DNA of 64,000 nt from Delftia tsuruhatensis NBRC 16741 (lineage in GTDB: Bacteria > Pseudomonadota > Gammaproteobacteria > Burkholderiales > Burkholderiaceae_C). Under the pieces are notes generated by a model. It saw nothing but the letters and a program-made list of their open reading frames with translations. It did no database searches and was not told the DNA's origin. The translations under genes were made by a program, and so were the position numbers. Shown here piece by piece: positions 19,366 through 27,086 of this stretch. The stretch spans positions 212,934-276,933 of the forward strand of contig NZ_BCTO01000007.1 in the NCBI RefSeq assembly GCF_001571325.1, in the 5' to 3' direction. Positions within the stretch are counted from its first letter, which is position 1. Every line of letters begins with the position of its first letter.

Positions 19366-20751
19366 TTAACCAGCTGCCGCCAACCCTGTCCCGGGCATTC
19401 CCATGCGGTAGCAGGTCGTGAAGCCTTCGGGCGGCGCGGCCTCGCCAAAGCTTCCCTGGTGGGCGCGCAGCACGCGCGCCACGATCTCGTGGCCCAGGTG
19501 CAGGCTGTCCACGGGCGCTGCCGCGCGCTCTGCGCCGTCACGGCGGCCGTCGCTACGGCGGCCGTCATCGCAGACCTGCAGCCAGACCTCGCCATCCGGC
19601 CCCTGCCCGGCCTGCACCTCGATCTGCGTGCCGTGCGGCGTGTGCTTGAGGGCGTTTTCCACCAGGTTGCGCAGCGCCAGCTCCAGCAGCACGGCATTGC
19701 CCATCACGCCCAGTGCCTCAGGCGCCTGCACGGACAGGCTGCAGCCGCGCTGCCAGGCCGCCTGCGCATGGGCGGCCACCACCTGACGGGCCAGCGCGGC
19801 CAGGTCCACGGGCACGGGCGGGTCGGCCAGCATGGCGCGTCCTGCGCGCGCCAGTGCCAGCAGCTGGCTGAGCACATGGCCGGCGTGCAGCGCGTCCTGG
19901 CCTATGCGCGCCAGCGCGGCGCGCTGGGCCGGGGCATCCATGGCGCCGGCCGGCGCATCGCCCAGGGCACGCGCCTGCAAGGCGATGGAGGCCAGCGGCG
20001 TGCGCAGTTCATGGGCCACTTCGTTGGCCAGGCTGCGCTCTCGCTCCAGCGCCTCCTGCTGGCGGTCCAGCAAGGTGTTGATGGAGTTCACCACGGGCAT
20101 GAATTCCCGAAGCGCGTGGCGGTGCGAGACGCGCTCGGCCTGGGCCAGGTCCAGGCGCTCGACCTCGCGCGAGAGTTCGTTGAGCGGCCGCATGCCGCGT
20201 CGAATGGCCAGCCCCAGCGCCAGCGCGACCACAGGCAAAAGCCACAGGCCCGGCTCGATCATCTGGCCCGCGATGTCGTCGGCCAGTTCGTCGCGCTCCT
20301 GCAGCTCGATCATCACGCTGACCTTGCGTGCATGGTCGCGGCTCCATTGGGTGAAGCTGCGCCAGGCCCGATGCTCGGGACCCAGGCGCAGGGTGGCAAA
20401 GCCCTGCTCGGTGTCGAAGGCGGGCTCGGGCGCATCGCCCGTGCGCGAGATCAGCCGCCCCGCGCCATCCCACAGGGCCACGCTCAGCGACTGCTGGTAG
20501 TCGTGGGCCATGAGGCCGGGGGGCTCATGCACGGGCGTGGCTGCTCCCTGGCCTACGGCGCCTGCGACTTCCAGGTTGAGCACCAGCGCAGCGACGCCGG
20601 CCAGGTGGCCGTCGGTCAGCTCGTCTGCCTCGTGCACGCCGGTCTGGTAGCCCAGTGCCACGAAGCTGGCCCAGACCACGACCAGCGCGCCCAGCATCCA
20701 GGCCATCAGATGCCAGATCAGCGAGGGGCGGCGCTGCTGCGCGGTGCTCAT
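19366..20751 (-). CDS. sensor histidine kinase, PmrB/QseC-like
   Basis: The 461-residue membrane kinase has a first transmembrane helix (LIWHLMAWMLGALVVVWASF), a periplasmic domain of about 140 residues, a second helix (LWLLPVVALALGLAIRRGM) and a HAMP-like linker. The H-box is NEVAHELRTPLASI, and the HATPase domain carries ALRNLVENALKHTPHG. It overlaps the response regulator gene by four bases (ATGA), so the two are translationally coupled. QseC and PmrB proteins share this plan and sense metals, polymyxin-like peptides or other envelope stress. The input signal here is unknown. Confidence 0.88.
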   Translation of the reverse strand: MSTAQQRRPSLIWHLMAWMLGALVVVWASFVALGYQTGVHEADELTDGHLAGVAALVLNLEVAGAVGQGAATPVHEPPGLMAHDYQQSLSVALWDGAGRLISRTGDAPEPAFDTEQGFATLRLGPEHRAWRSFTQWSRDHARKVSVMIELQERDELADDIAGQMIEPGLWLLPVVALALGLAIRRGMRPLNELSREVERLDLAQAERVSHRHALREFMPVVNSINTLLDRQQEALERERSLANEVAHELRTPLASIALQARALGDAPAGAMDAPAQRAALARIGQDALHAGHVLSQLLALARAGRAMLADPPVPVDLAALARQVVAAHAQAAWQRGCSLSVQAPEALGVMGNAVLLELALRNLVENALKHTPHGTQIEVQAGQGPDGEVWLQVCDDGRRSDGRRDGAERAAAPVDSLHLGHEIVARVLRAHQGSFGEAAPPEGFTTCYRMGMPGTGLAAAG

Positions 20752-21446
20752 GGGTTCTCCGCAGGAAGAAAGTAGCCCACGCCGCGCATGGTGACGATGC
20801 TGGCATTGCCCAGCTTCTTGCGCAGGTGGTGGATGTGGACCTCGACGGCATTGCTTTCCACGGCCGTGCCCCAGCTGTAGAGATGTTCCTCGATCTGCTG
20901 GCGCGAGAGCACGCGCCCGCGCGCCTGCAGCAGCACCCAAAGCACGGAGAACTCGCGCGGCGACATCTCCACCAGCTTTCCGTCGCGGCGCACGGTGCGC
21001 GCGGCCGGATCGACTTCCAGCTCGCCATGGCGGATCACGGGTGCCGCCTGGCCTCCTGCGCGGCGCAGCATGGCGCGCAGCCGCGCCTCCAGCTCGTCGA
21101 TGTCGAAGGGCTTGACCAGGTAGTCATCGGCACCCAGGTCCAGCCCGGCGATGCGCTCGCGCACCTGGTCGCGCGCGGTGAGGATGAGCACGGGCGTGTT
21201 GGGGTCCGGCAGGGCGTGGCTGTCGCCACCCGGGCGGCGCGGGCTCCGCAGGCGGCGCAGGATTTCGCTGCCATCGCCGTCGGGCAGGCCCAGGTCCAGC
21301 AGCACGGCGTCGAAGCGCTCCATCTCCAGCGCATGCCAGGCATCGGCCACGGTGGAGCAGACGTCGACCGCATAGCGGCGCTGTTGCAGATTGGCCTGCA
21401 GGCCTGCGGCAATGCCCGCGTTGTCTTCGACGACCAGTATTCGCAT
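20748..21446 (-). CDS. OmpR-family response regulator, PmrA/QseB-like
   Basis: The 232-residue protein has a receiver domain with acidic residues in VVEDNAG, phosphoacceptor Asp51 in LLDLGLPDGDG, the Thr of LILTARD and Lys of DYLVKPFD. The C-terminal winged helix carries LSRQQIEEHLYSWG and VEVHIHHLRKKLG, which is typical of QseB/PmrA. An unusual insert of about 15 residues (SPRRPGGDSHALPDPN) separates receiver helix 3 and strand 4. It is divergent from the PAP2 phosphatase gene, and a PmrA-like direct repeat lies between them. Confidence 0.9.
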   Translation of the reverse strand: MRILVVEDNAGIAAGLQANLQQRRYAVDVCSTVADAWHALEMERFDAVLLDLGLPDGDGSEILRRLRSPRRPGGDSHALPDPNTPVLILTARDQVRERIAGLDLGADDYLVKPFDIDELEARLRAMLRRAGGQAAPVIRHGELEVDPAARTVRRDGKLVEMSPREFSVLWVLLQARGRVLSRQQIEEHLYSWGTAVESNAVEVHIHHLRKKLGNASIVTMRGVGYFLPAENP

Positions 21447-21511
21447 GCGCGCATTGTGCAATGGCCGCTGCCGGCTGCGGCGCCAGACGATGGCCGCACG
21501 CCGGGGCATGC

Positions 21512-21528
21512 GTTAAGACGGGTTTAAG
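21512..21528. promoter_or_regulatory. PmrA/QseB-like direct-repeat box
   Basis: On the minus strand the site reads CTTAAA-CCCGT-CTTAAC (plus strand GTTAAG-ACGGG-TTTAAG). It is a direct repeat with an 11-bp period, matching the published YTTAAK-N5-YTTAAK layout of PmrA-type boxes. It is the only A/T-containing direct repeat in the 93-bp gap between the response regulator and the PAP2 gene. The orientation suggests autoregulation of the regulator-kinase operon. Its closeness to the PAP2 start (12 bp) makes activation of that gene from this box less certain. Confidence 0.6.
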
Positions 21529-21539
21529 CCGCGCTTCTC

Positions 21540-22316
21540 ATGCTGCCGGCCATGCCGACACCCGACCCCCGAGATTTCTCCGCCGCCCCCGCGCAGGGCC
21601 CCTCCTTCAAAAGCACCCTGCTGTGGACCCTGGCGGCCCTGGCCGTGGTCCTGGCCTGGGATGCCGGCGCCCTGGACCTGGCCATGGCCCGCTGGTTCGG
21701 CGACGCCGATGGCTTTGCGCTGCGTTCGGACTGGTTCTTCGTGAACATCGCCCACGAAGGCGCACGCCGCCTGGCCTGGCTGGTGGTGCTGGGCCTGACG
21801 CTGTGCGTCTGGCGGCCCATCGGCCCGCTGCGCCTGCTGCCTCACGGGCGGCGCGTGCAGCTGGTGGCGGGCATCTTGCTGTCGCTGGCCCTGATCTCGC
21901 TGCTCAAGTACACCAGCGCGACCAGCTGCCCCTGGGACCTGGCCGAGTTCGGCGGCGTGGCGCGCCATGTCTCGCACTGGTCGCTGGGCCTGGCCGACGG
22001 CGGGCCGGGCCGCTGCTTTCCCGCAGGCCACGCCTCGGCAGGCTTCGCCTTTCTGGCCGGCTATTTCGCGCTGCGCCGCCATGCACCGCGCGCAGCCTGG
22101 ATCTGGCTGGCCGTCTCGCTGGCCGCAGGCCTGTCGATGGGCCTGGCCCAGCAGATGCGCGGCGCCCATTTCATGAGCCACACGCTGTGGACCGGCTGGC
22201 TGTGCTGGACGGCGGGCTGGCTCTTCGACCTGGCGGTCACGCGTGCGCTGCGCACCCGGGGCAGCGCGCCTGACTCCCTGTGGCCCGCCGCCAGCCTTCC
22301 GCCTTCCACTCCCTGA
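21540..22316 (+). CDS. PAP2-family membrane phosphatase
   Basis: The 258-residue membrane protein has about six helices and the three-part phosphatase signature: KYTSATSCPWDLAEFGG (motif 1 region), CFPAGHASAGFAFLAGY (motif 2, His in PAGH) and RGAHFMSHTLWTGW (motif 3 with His). It resembles the LpxE/lipid A or undecaprenyl-phosphate phosphatases that act at the periplasmic face. Divergence from a PmrAB-like pair suggests envelope remodelling, such as lipid A dephosphorylation (inference). A second start codon (21552) is possible; neither has a clear ribosome binding site. Confidence 0.82.
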   Translation: MLPAMPTPDPRDFSAAPAQGPSFKSTLLWTLAALAVVLAWDAGALDLAMARWFGDADGFALRSDWFFVNIAHEGARRLAWLVVLGLTLCVWRPIGPLRLLPHGRRVQLVAGILLSLALISLLKYTSATSCPWDLAEFGGVARHVSHWSLGLADGGPGRCFPAGHASAGFAFLAGYFALRRHAPRAAWIWLAVSLAAGLSMGLAQQMRGAHFMSHTLWTGWLCWTAGWLFDLAVTRALRTRGSAPDSLWPAASLPPSTP

Positions 22317-22328
22317 TCAAGCGTTGCC

Positions 22329-22913
22329 ATGCTGCCCCTGGACCCCGCCCTGTTCACGCTGCTGAACGCCAACGCGCAAACGCCCGCCATCTCGATCGAG
22401 GCGGCGCGCGCCATCTCGTCCTGGCTTCCCTCGCTGTGCGCCGTTCCCGTGATGGTCGGGTTGCTGCGCGGCTCGCCCGCCCTGCGCCGCACCCTGGTGC
22501 TGGCCCTGCTGTCCATGCTGGCCGCCTGGGCCGTGGCACGGCTGATCCGCTGGAGCTTCCCGGCGCCGCGTCCTGCCCAGCTGGGCATGGGCGTGCAATG
22601 GGTGGAACACGCGCTGCGGTCCAGCTTTCCGAGCATGCACGCCACGGGCGCCTTTGCCCTGGCCCAGGCGCTGACCCTGGGCTGCACGCGCCACCGCCGC
22701 TGGGTCATGGTGTCAGCCTGGTCGCTGGCCCTGGGCATGGCCTGGAGCCGCGTGCACCTGGGCGTGCACTTCCCGTCCGATGTGGTCGGCGGTGCCATCG
22801 TGGGCATCTGCAGCGCCACCCTGGTCTGGCATGCTGCGCTGTGGCGCCGCCTTGCCGTCATGCCCAACCTGCTGCCCTACAACGCACGAACCCACTCAGG
22901 CAGGCCCCGATAG
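22329..22913 (+). CDS. second PAP2-family phosphatase, undecaprenyl-diphosphatase-like
   Basis: The 194-residue membrane protein starts 13 bp after the first PAP2 gene, so the two form an operon. Its motifs are RWSFPAPRPAQLG (motif 1), SSFPSMHATGAFALAQ (motif 2, PSMH) and SRVHLGVHFPSDVVGG (motif 3), a full acid-phosphatase triad as in BcrC and PgpB. It could recycle undecaprenyl pyrophosphate or act on lipid A or phosphatidylglycerol phosphate. Two different PAP2 enzymes behind one two-component promoter is a notable arrangement. Confidence 0.85.
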   Translation: MLPLDPALFTLLNANAQTPAISIEAARAISSWLPSLCAVPVMVGLLRGSPALRRTLVLALLSMLAAWAVARLIRWSFPAPRPAQLGMGVQWVEHALRSSFPSMHATGAFALAQALTLGCTRHRRWVMVSAWSLALGMAWSRVHLGVHFPSDVVGGAIVGICSATLVWHAALWRRLAVMPNLLPYNARTHSGRPR

Positions 22914-22949
22914 ACCATGGCGAAGGCATAGCGCACCGCACATAAAACT

Positions 22950-23053
22950 GGCGCACCCCAGAACGAGGGACACCGAGCAAGGGCCGCCCCGCCGCGAGGG
23001 TGTCGTCCCCCCCCGCGTAGCGAGAGGGGGAAGGCGCGAAGCGCCTCAGGGGG
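22950..23053. repeat. Comamonadaceae-type intergenic repeat (from memory)
   Basis: The 104 bp between the PAP2 gene and the pyk stop codon are G/C runs and short hairpins, including GGCGCGAAGCGCC, GTAGCGAGAGGGGG and CGAGGGTGTCG. I recognise this pattern as a dispersed extragenic element common in Acidovorax, Delftia and Comamonas genomes. Only one copy is visible in this window, so its repeated nature rests on memory rather than on the sequence given. It may serve as the pyk terminator. Confidence 0.5.
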
Positions 23054-24490
23054 TTAGTTCACACGACATATCTTCAGCATGTTCGTGCCGCCGGGCTGGC
23101 CCATGGGCTCGCCGCAGGTGATGGCGTAGACATCGCCGCTTTGCACGATGTTGCGCGCGCGCAGATGGCCTTCGGCCTGGTCCAGCGCGGTGTCGCGGTC
23201 GGCGCTGGTGTCCATGAGCAGGGGGCGCACGTTGCGGTACATGGCCATCTTGCGCTGCGTGGAGATCTTGGGCGTGAGCGCGTAGATGGGGATGTGGATG
23301 CGGTGGCGGCTCATCCACAGCGCGGTGGAGCCGCTGTCCGTCATGGCGACGATGGCCTTGGCGCCCAGGTGGTGGGCCGTGAACAGCGCGCCGATGGCGA
23401 TCGACTGGTCGATGCGCGAGAACTGGCGGCCGGTGAACTCGGCATCGCTGTCCGGGTCTTCGGCCGCTTCCGCGGCGGCGCAGATCTTGGCCATTTCCTG
23501 CACGGTCTCCAGCGGGTACCTGCCGGCGGCGGTCTCGGCGCTGAGCATGACGGCGTCCGTGCCGTCCAGCACGGCGTTGGCCACGTCGCTGACCTCGGCG
23601 CGCGTGGGCACGGGGTTGGTGATCATGCTCTCCATCATCTGCGTGGCGGTGATCACGAACTTGTCCATGTCGCGCGCCATGCGGATCATCTTCTTTTGCA
23701 GCGCGGGCACGGCCGCGTTGCCCACTTCCACGGCCAGGTCGCCGCGCGCCACCATGATGCCGTCGGAGACATGCAGGATCTCTTCCAGGCGCGGAATGGC
23801 CTCGGCGCGCTCGATCTTGGCGATCAGGCCGGGCTTGTGGCCGTACTGGGCCGCAGCCACGTTGCACAGCTGGCGCGCCATCTCCATGTCGGTGGCGTTC
23901 TTGGGAAAGCTCACGGCCACGTAGTCGGCCTGGAAGCTCATGGCGGTCTTGATGTCCTCCATGTCCTTGGCCGTCAGCGCCGGGGCCGTCAGGCCGCCGC
24001 CCTGCTTGTTGATGCCCTTGTTGTTGGACAGTTCGCCGCCGAGCTTGACGGTGGTGTGCACCTCGTCGCCACGCACATGGTCCACGGTGAGCACGATCAG
24101 GCCGTCGTTGAGCAGCAGCACGTCGCCGGGCTTCACGTCGCGCGGCAGTTCCTTGTAGTCCAGGCCCACGCCGTTGATGTCGCCGGGCTCGGTGCGCGAC
24201 GCGTCGAGCACGAAGCGCGCGCCGGGCTCCAGCATGACCTTGCCTTCGGCGAACTTGCCGACGCGGATCTTGGGGCCCTGCAGGTCGGCCATGATGGCCA
24301 CCTCGCGGCCTGCGCGCTGGGCCGCCTCGCGCACCATGGTGGCGCGGTCGATGTGGTCCTGCGCCTTGCCGTGGCTGAAATTCAGGCGCACCACGTTGAC
24401 GCCTTCGCGCACCATCTGTTCCAGCAGTTGCGGGTCGCTGGAAGCGGGGCCCAGGGTGGCGACGATCTTGGTGGCACGGCTCACTTGCAT
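23054..24490 (-). CDS. pyk: pyruvate kinase
   Basis: The 478-residue enzyme makes pyruvate and ATP from phosphoenolpyruvate. It begins MQVSRATKIVATLGPASSDPQ, with the substrate segment VVRLNFSHGKAQDHI, the signature GLIAKIERAEAIPRLEEI with the catalytic Lys (about residue 225), MVARGDLAVEVG and TATQMMESMITNPVPTRAEV. The C-terminal allosteric domain follows. The start at 24490 was chosen over a long upstream extension that has no family similarity. It is upstream of the two-component genes and fba on the same strand. Confidence 0.96.
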   Translation of the reverse strand: MQVSRATKIVATLGPASSDPQLLEQMVREGVNVVRLNFSHGKAQDHIDRATMVREAAQRAGREVAIMADLQGPKIRVGKFAEGKVMLEPGARFVLDASRTEPGDINGVGLDYKELPRDVKPGDVLLLNDGLIVLTVDHVRGDEVHTTVKLGGELSNNKGINKQGGGLTAPALTAKDMEDIKTAMSFQADYVAVSFPKNATDMEMARQLCNVAAAQYGHKPGLIAKIERAEAIPRLEEILHVSDGIMVARGDLAVEVGNAAVPALQKKMIRMARDMDKFVITATQMMESMITNPVPTRAEVSDVANAVLDGTDAVMLSAETAAGRYPLETVQEMAKICAAAEAAEDPDSDAEFTGRQFSRIDQSIAIGALFTAHHLGAKAIVAMTDSGSTALWMSRHRIHIPIYALTPKISTQRKMAMYRNVRPLLMDTSADRDTALDQAEGHLRARNIVQSGDVYAITCGEPMGQPGGTNMLKICRVN

Positions 24491-24956
24491 GGAATGTCTC
24501 TCGCTCAGGGTTTGTAATCGGGTTTCAATTCTCACACGAATGCGGTTACATGAAGGCAACATTCCGGCATGCGGTGCGGGCCTGAAGACCCCGCATCCTG
24601 AGCCTGCGCAAGGGGGCGGCCGGATGCCGTTGCCATCGCCGAACACTGCGGTGCACTGCCTTTGCCGCTATTGCTTTTGATGCTGCACGGCAGCATTCCC
24701 GGCAAAGGCGCTGTGCCATGCCGGCCTCCTGTGAAAGCAGTTTTGCCCGCCGCGTTCGCAATGCTCACCGCGCCGCAGGACACCACAGAATCAGACTGGT
24801 CCACATTGACGCGGCCCGCCCCTGCTTCCTAGCATCGCCTTCATATTCCTGTGGTCCACCCGGCCCGCAGGCCGCAGCCAGAACATACGGTTCCCCTTGG
24901 TTTCGCATGCTCAGCCAGTCCATCCACAGCTTTGCCATGCCACCAGGAAATCCACC
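24491..24956. other. 466-bp intergenic region, divergent promoters of pyk and the TIGR03118 gene
   Basis: The region separates two divergent genes. I see no convincing ORF, RNA gene or strong dyad. The sequence near 24700-24720 holds GC-rich short repeats. A GGAAA ribosome binding site for the plus-strand gene sits just before 24957. Confidence 0.5.
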
Positions 24957-26228
24957 ATGCTTGACCGCAGACGCTTTGTTCTGACCACCCTGGCCTCCCC
25001 GGCGCTGACCGCCTGCGGCGCGGGTGGCGATGTTGCCGCCAACCGCTATGTCCAGACTCCCCTGCTCGCCAGCCATGCGCGCTACGGCGCGCGCTTCACG
25101 CAGCCCGGCTTCGTCAACGGCTGGGGCATCGCCATCCGCCCGGCCGGCGCGGGAGGCCATTTCTGGATTGGCGGCGGGGGCACGTCCTGGCAGTTCATCG
25201 GTGACGTGGCTCGCTCGGCCGATCCCGGGATGCGCGCCCTGCACCAGGACGGCCTGCGCGAAGTGGCCGTTCCGCGCTCCGATGCCCTGACCGGCGATGA
25301 CAGTGCCGGCAAAGTCACCGGCGTGGTCTACAACGGTGCGCCCCTGGACTCGCAGCTGCTGCGGGTCCGGCAGCAGCCTGCCGCCGGACGCCTGCTCGAG
25401 GGCTCGGCCCGCTTCGTCTTCGTGACCGACAGCGGCAGCGTCAGCGCCTGGACGGAGCGCGATGCGCAGACGGGCGCCATCGTCCGGGTGGATGGCCCTG
25501 CGGTGGAAATGTTCAATGGCGCCGACCAGGGCATGGCTTTCTTCGGGGCCGCCATCCACACGGGCCGATGGGACCGCGTGTGGGTGGCCGACTTCGGCGC
25601 ACGGCCCCAGATCCGCACGCTGGACGCGCAGTGGCAACTGGTGCCCACCCAGGGCTTCGCCAACCCGTTCGCATCAGGCGCGGCAGGCGAGGCCCGGCCC
25701 GGTGATCCGGTGCCCTTCAACATCCAGGTCGTCAACGACGGCCGCCGCGACCGCGTGTTCGTGCTCTATGCGATCAGCCAGCCCGATCCGGACGATCCCC
25801 TGGCGTTCCATGCCGGCGAGGAGGATGCGCTGGACGCAGCCGCAGAAGCGGCCAGCGGCAACCAGCCTGCGCGCGGCAGGCTGGCCGAGTTCGACCTCGA
25901 CGGCCGCCTGCTGCGCATGTATGAGGACGATGGACGCCTGAATGCGCCCTGGGGCGTGGCCATCGCTCCTGACGGCTTTGGCGCACTGGCGGGGCACCTG
26001 CTGGTCGGCAACTTCGGGGGAGCAGGCCGCATCTGTGCCTTCGACCTGTCCACGGGCCGCTATGTGGACGATCTGCGCGACGCGCAGCACCGCCCCGTGG
26101 CCATCCCCGGCCTGTGGGCCCTGCAGTTCGGCAACGGCGTGGCCCTGGGCGACAGCGACGCGCTCTACTTCGCCGCCGGCCCCGAGGACGAAACCGAGGG
26201 CCTGTTCGGCTCGCTGAGGCTTCTGTGA
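24957..26228 (+). CDS. TIGR03118-family lipoprotein, beta-propeller-like
   Basis: The 423-residue protein starts MLDRRRFVLTTLASPALTACG, with twin Arg and a lipobox-like LTAC, so it is probably exported and lipid-anchored. Repeated motifs fit the uncharacterised TIGR03118 family (NHL or propeller-like): FVNGWGIAIRPAG, KVTGVVYNGAPL, FVFVTDSGSVSAWT, VWVADFGARPQI, LNAPWGVAIAPDGFG, HLLVGNFGGAGRICAFD and YFAAGPEDETEGLFG. No function is established for the family. It is a single gene, converging on the CPBP gene. Confidence 0.82.
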   Translation: MLDRRRFVLTTLASPALTACGAGGDVAANRYVQTPLLASHARYGARFTQPGFVNGWGIAIRPAGAGGHFWIGGGGTSWQFIGDVARSADPGMRALHQDGLREVAVPRSDALTGDDSAGKVTGVVYNGAPLDSQLLRVRQQPAAGRLLEGSARFVFVTDSGSVSAWTERDAQTGAIVRVDGPAVEMFNGADQGMAFFGAAIHTGRWDRVWVADFGARPQIRTLDAQWQLVPTQGFANPFASGAAGEARPGDPVPFNIQVVNDGRRDRVFVLYAISQPDPDDPLAFHAGEEDALDAAAEAASGNQPARGRLAEFDLDGRLLRMYEDDGRLNAPWGVAIAPDGFGALAGHLLVGNFGGAGRICAFDLSTGRYVDDLRDAQHRPVAIPGLWALQFGNGVALGDSDALYFAAGPEDETEGLFGSLRLL

Positions 26229-26267
26229 CGCTTCATCCTGGCGGTGTCATTGCGCAGACGCCAGGCC

Positions 26268-27086
26268 TCACACCAGCCCGTGCGAGAGCAGGTAGGTGAT
26301 GGCATGGGCCACCATGGCCGCCTCCAGGCCATAGCGCCAGAACAGGAAGCCGCCCACGGCGCCGTGGACGACCTCAAACAGCAGCAACTGCAGCACCAGC
26401 GCGTCCGACAGGCCGCCCCAGGTGCTCCAGGCCAGGGCCAGCTGCAGCATGCCCCACAGCAGGGCCGACAGCATGACGGACCACCAGCCCAGCGTCCATC
26501 CCGGGCGGCGGTCTGTGCGCCCGCTCAGCCGCCACAGCAGCCACATCACCAGCGTCATGCCGCCCAGCCGCATCACCAGCTCGGCCGTGATGCCCGCGTA
26601 CAGCATCTTGGCGCCCAGCGGCATGGCGTAGACGGGGTCGATCAGGGTCAGGTCGTCGGGCCAGGCCAGGGCCAGGGTCACCAGCCAGGCCGCGCCGACC
26701 ACGCCGCCGGCCAGCCCCGGCAGCGTGAGGTAGCGCACGGCGCGCTGGGGCGAACGCCCGGCCACCCAGGTGGTCAGCAGCGGTGCGGACAGGCCCAGCC
26801 GCGGCCCCAGCCACACGCCCACGCCCACGGGCAGGGCCAGCAGCGCGGCCATCACGCCGATGCCGGTGAGCGGCGTGACCAGCGGCTCCACGGGCAGGCC
26901 CAGCATGCGCATCCAGTCGGGCAGCACGAACCAGGCCATGGCCGCCACGCCGGGCAGCCCCAGCAGCCAGAGCACCGTGAAGATGCGCCAGCTCAGCCGG
27001 GGCAGTGCGGGTGCGGCATAGGCCGATGGCGCGGGCATGAGAGTGGACACGGGGCCGGTGGTGGGCAGGCTGGCGTTGTCAGTCAC
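26268..27086 (-). CDS. CPBP-family intramembrane protease-like protein, degenerate first motif
   Basis: The 272-residue protein has about seven or eight membrane segments. The CPBP (Abi/Rce1-like) C-terminal motif is FEVVHGAVGGFLFWRYGLEAAMVAHAI. The first motif, normally EExxxR, reads AELVMR, so the first Glu is missing and protease activity is doubtful. It overlaps the preceding pepP gene by 8 bp and is co-transcribed with it. Possible roles are membrane protein processing or a non-catalytic relative. Confidence 0.75.
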   Translation of the reverse strand: MTDNASLPTTGPVSTLMPAPSAYAAPALPRLSWRIFTVLWLLGLPGVAAMAWFVLPDWMRMLGLPVEPLVTPLTGIGVMAALLALPVGVGVWLGPRLGLSAPLLTTWVAGRSPQRAVRYLTLPGLAGGVVGAAWLVTLALAWPDDLTLIDPVYAMPLGAKMLYAGITAELVMRLGGMTLVMWLLWRLSGRTDRRPGWTLGWWSVMLSALLWGMLQLALAWSTWGGLSDALVLQLLLFEVVHGAVGGFLFWRYGLEAAMVAHAITYLLSHGLV

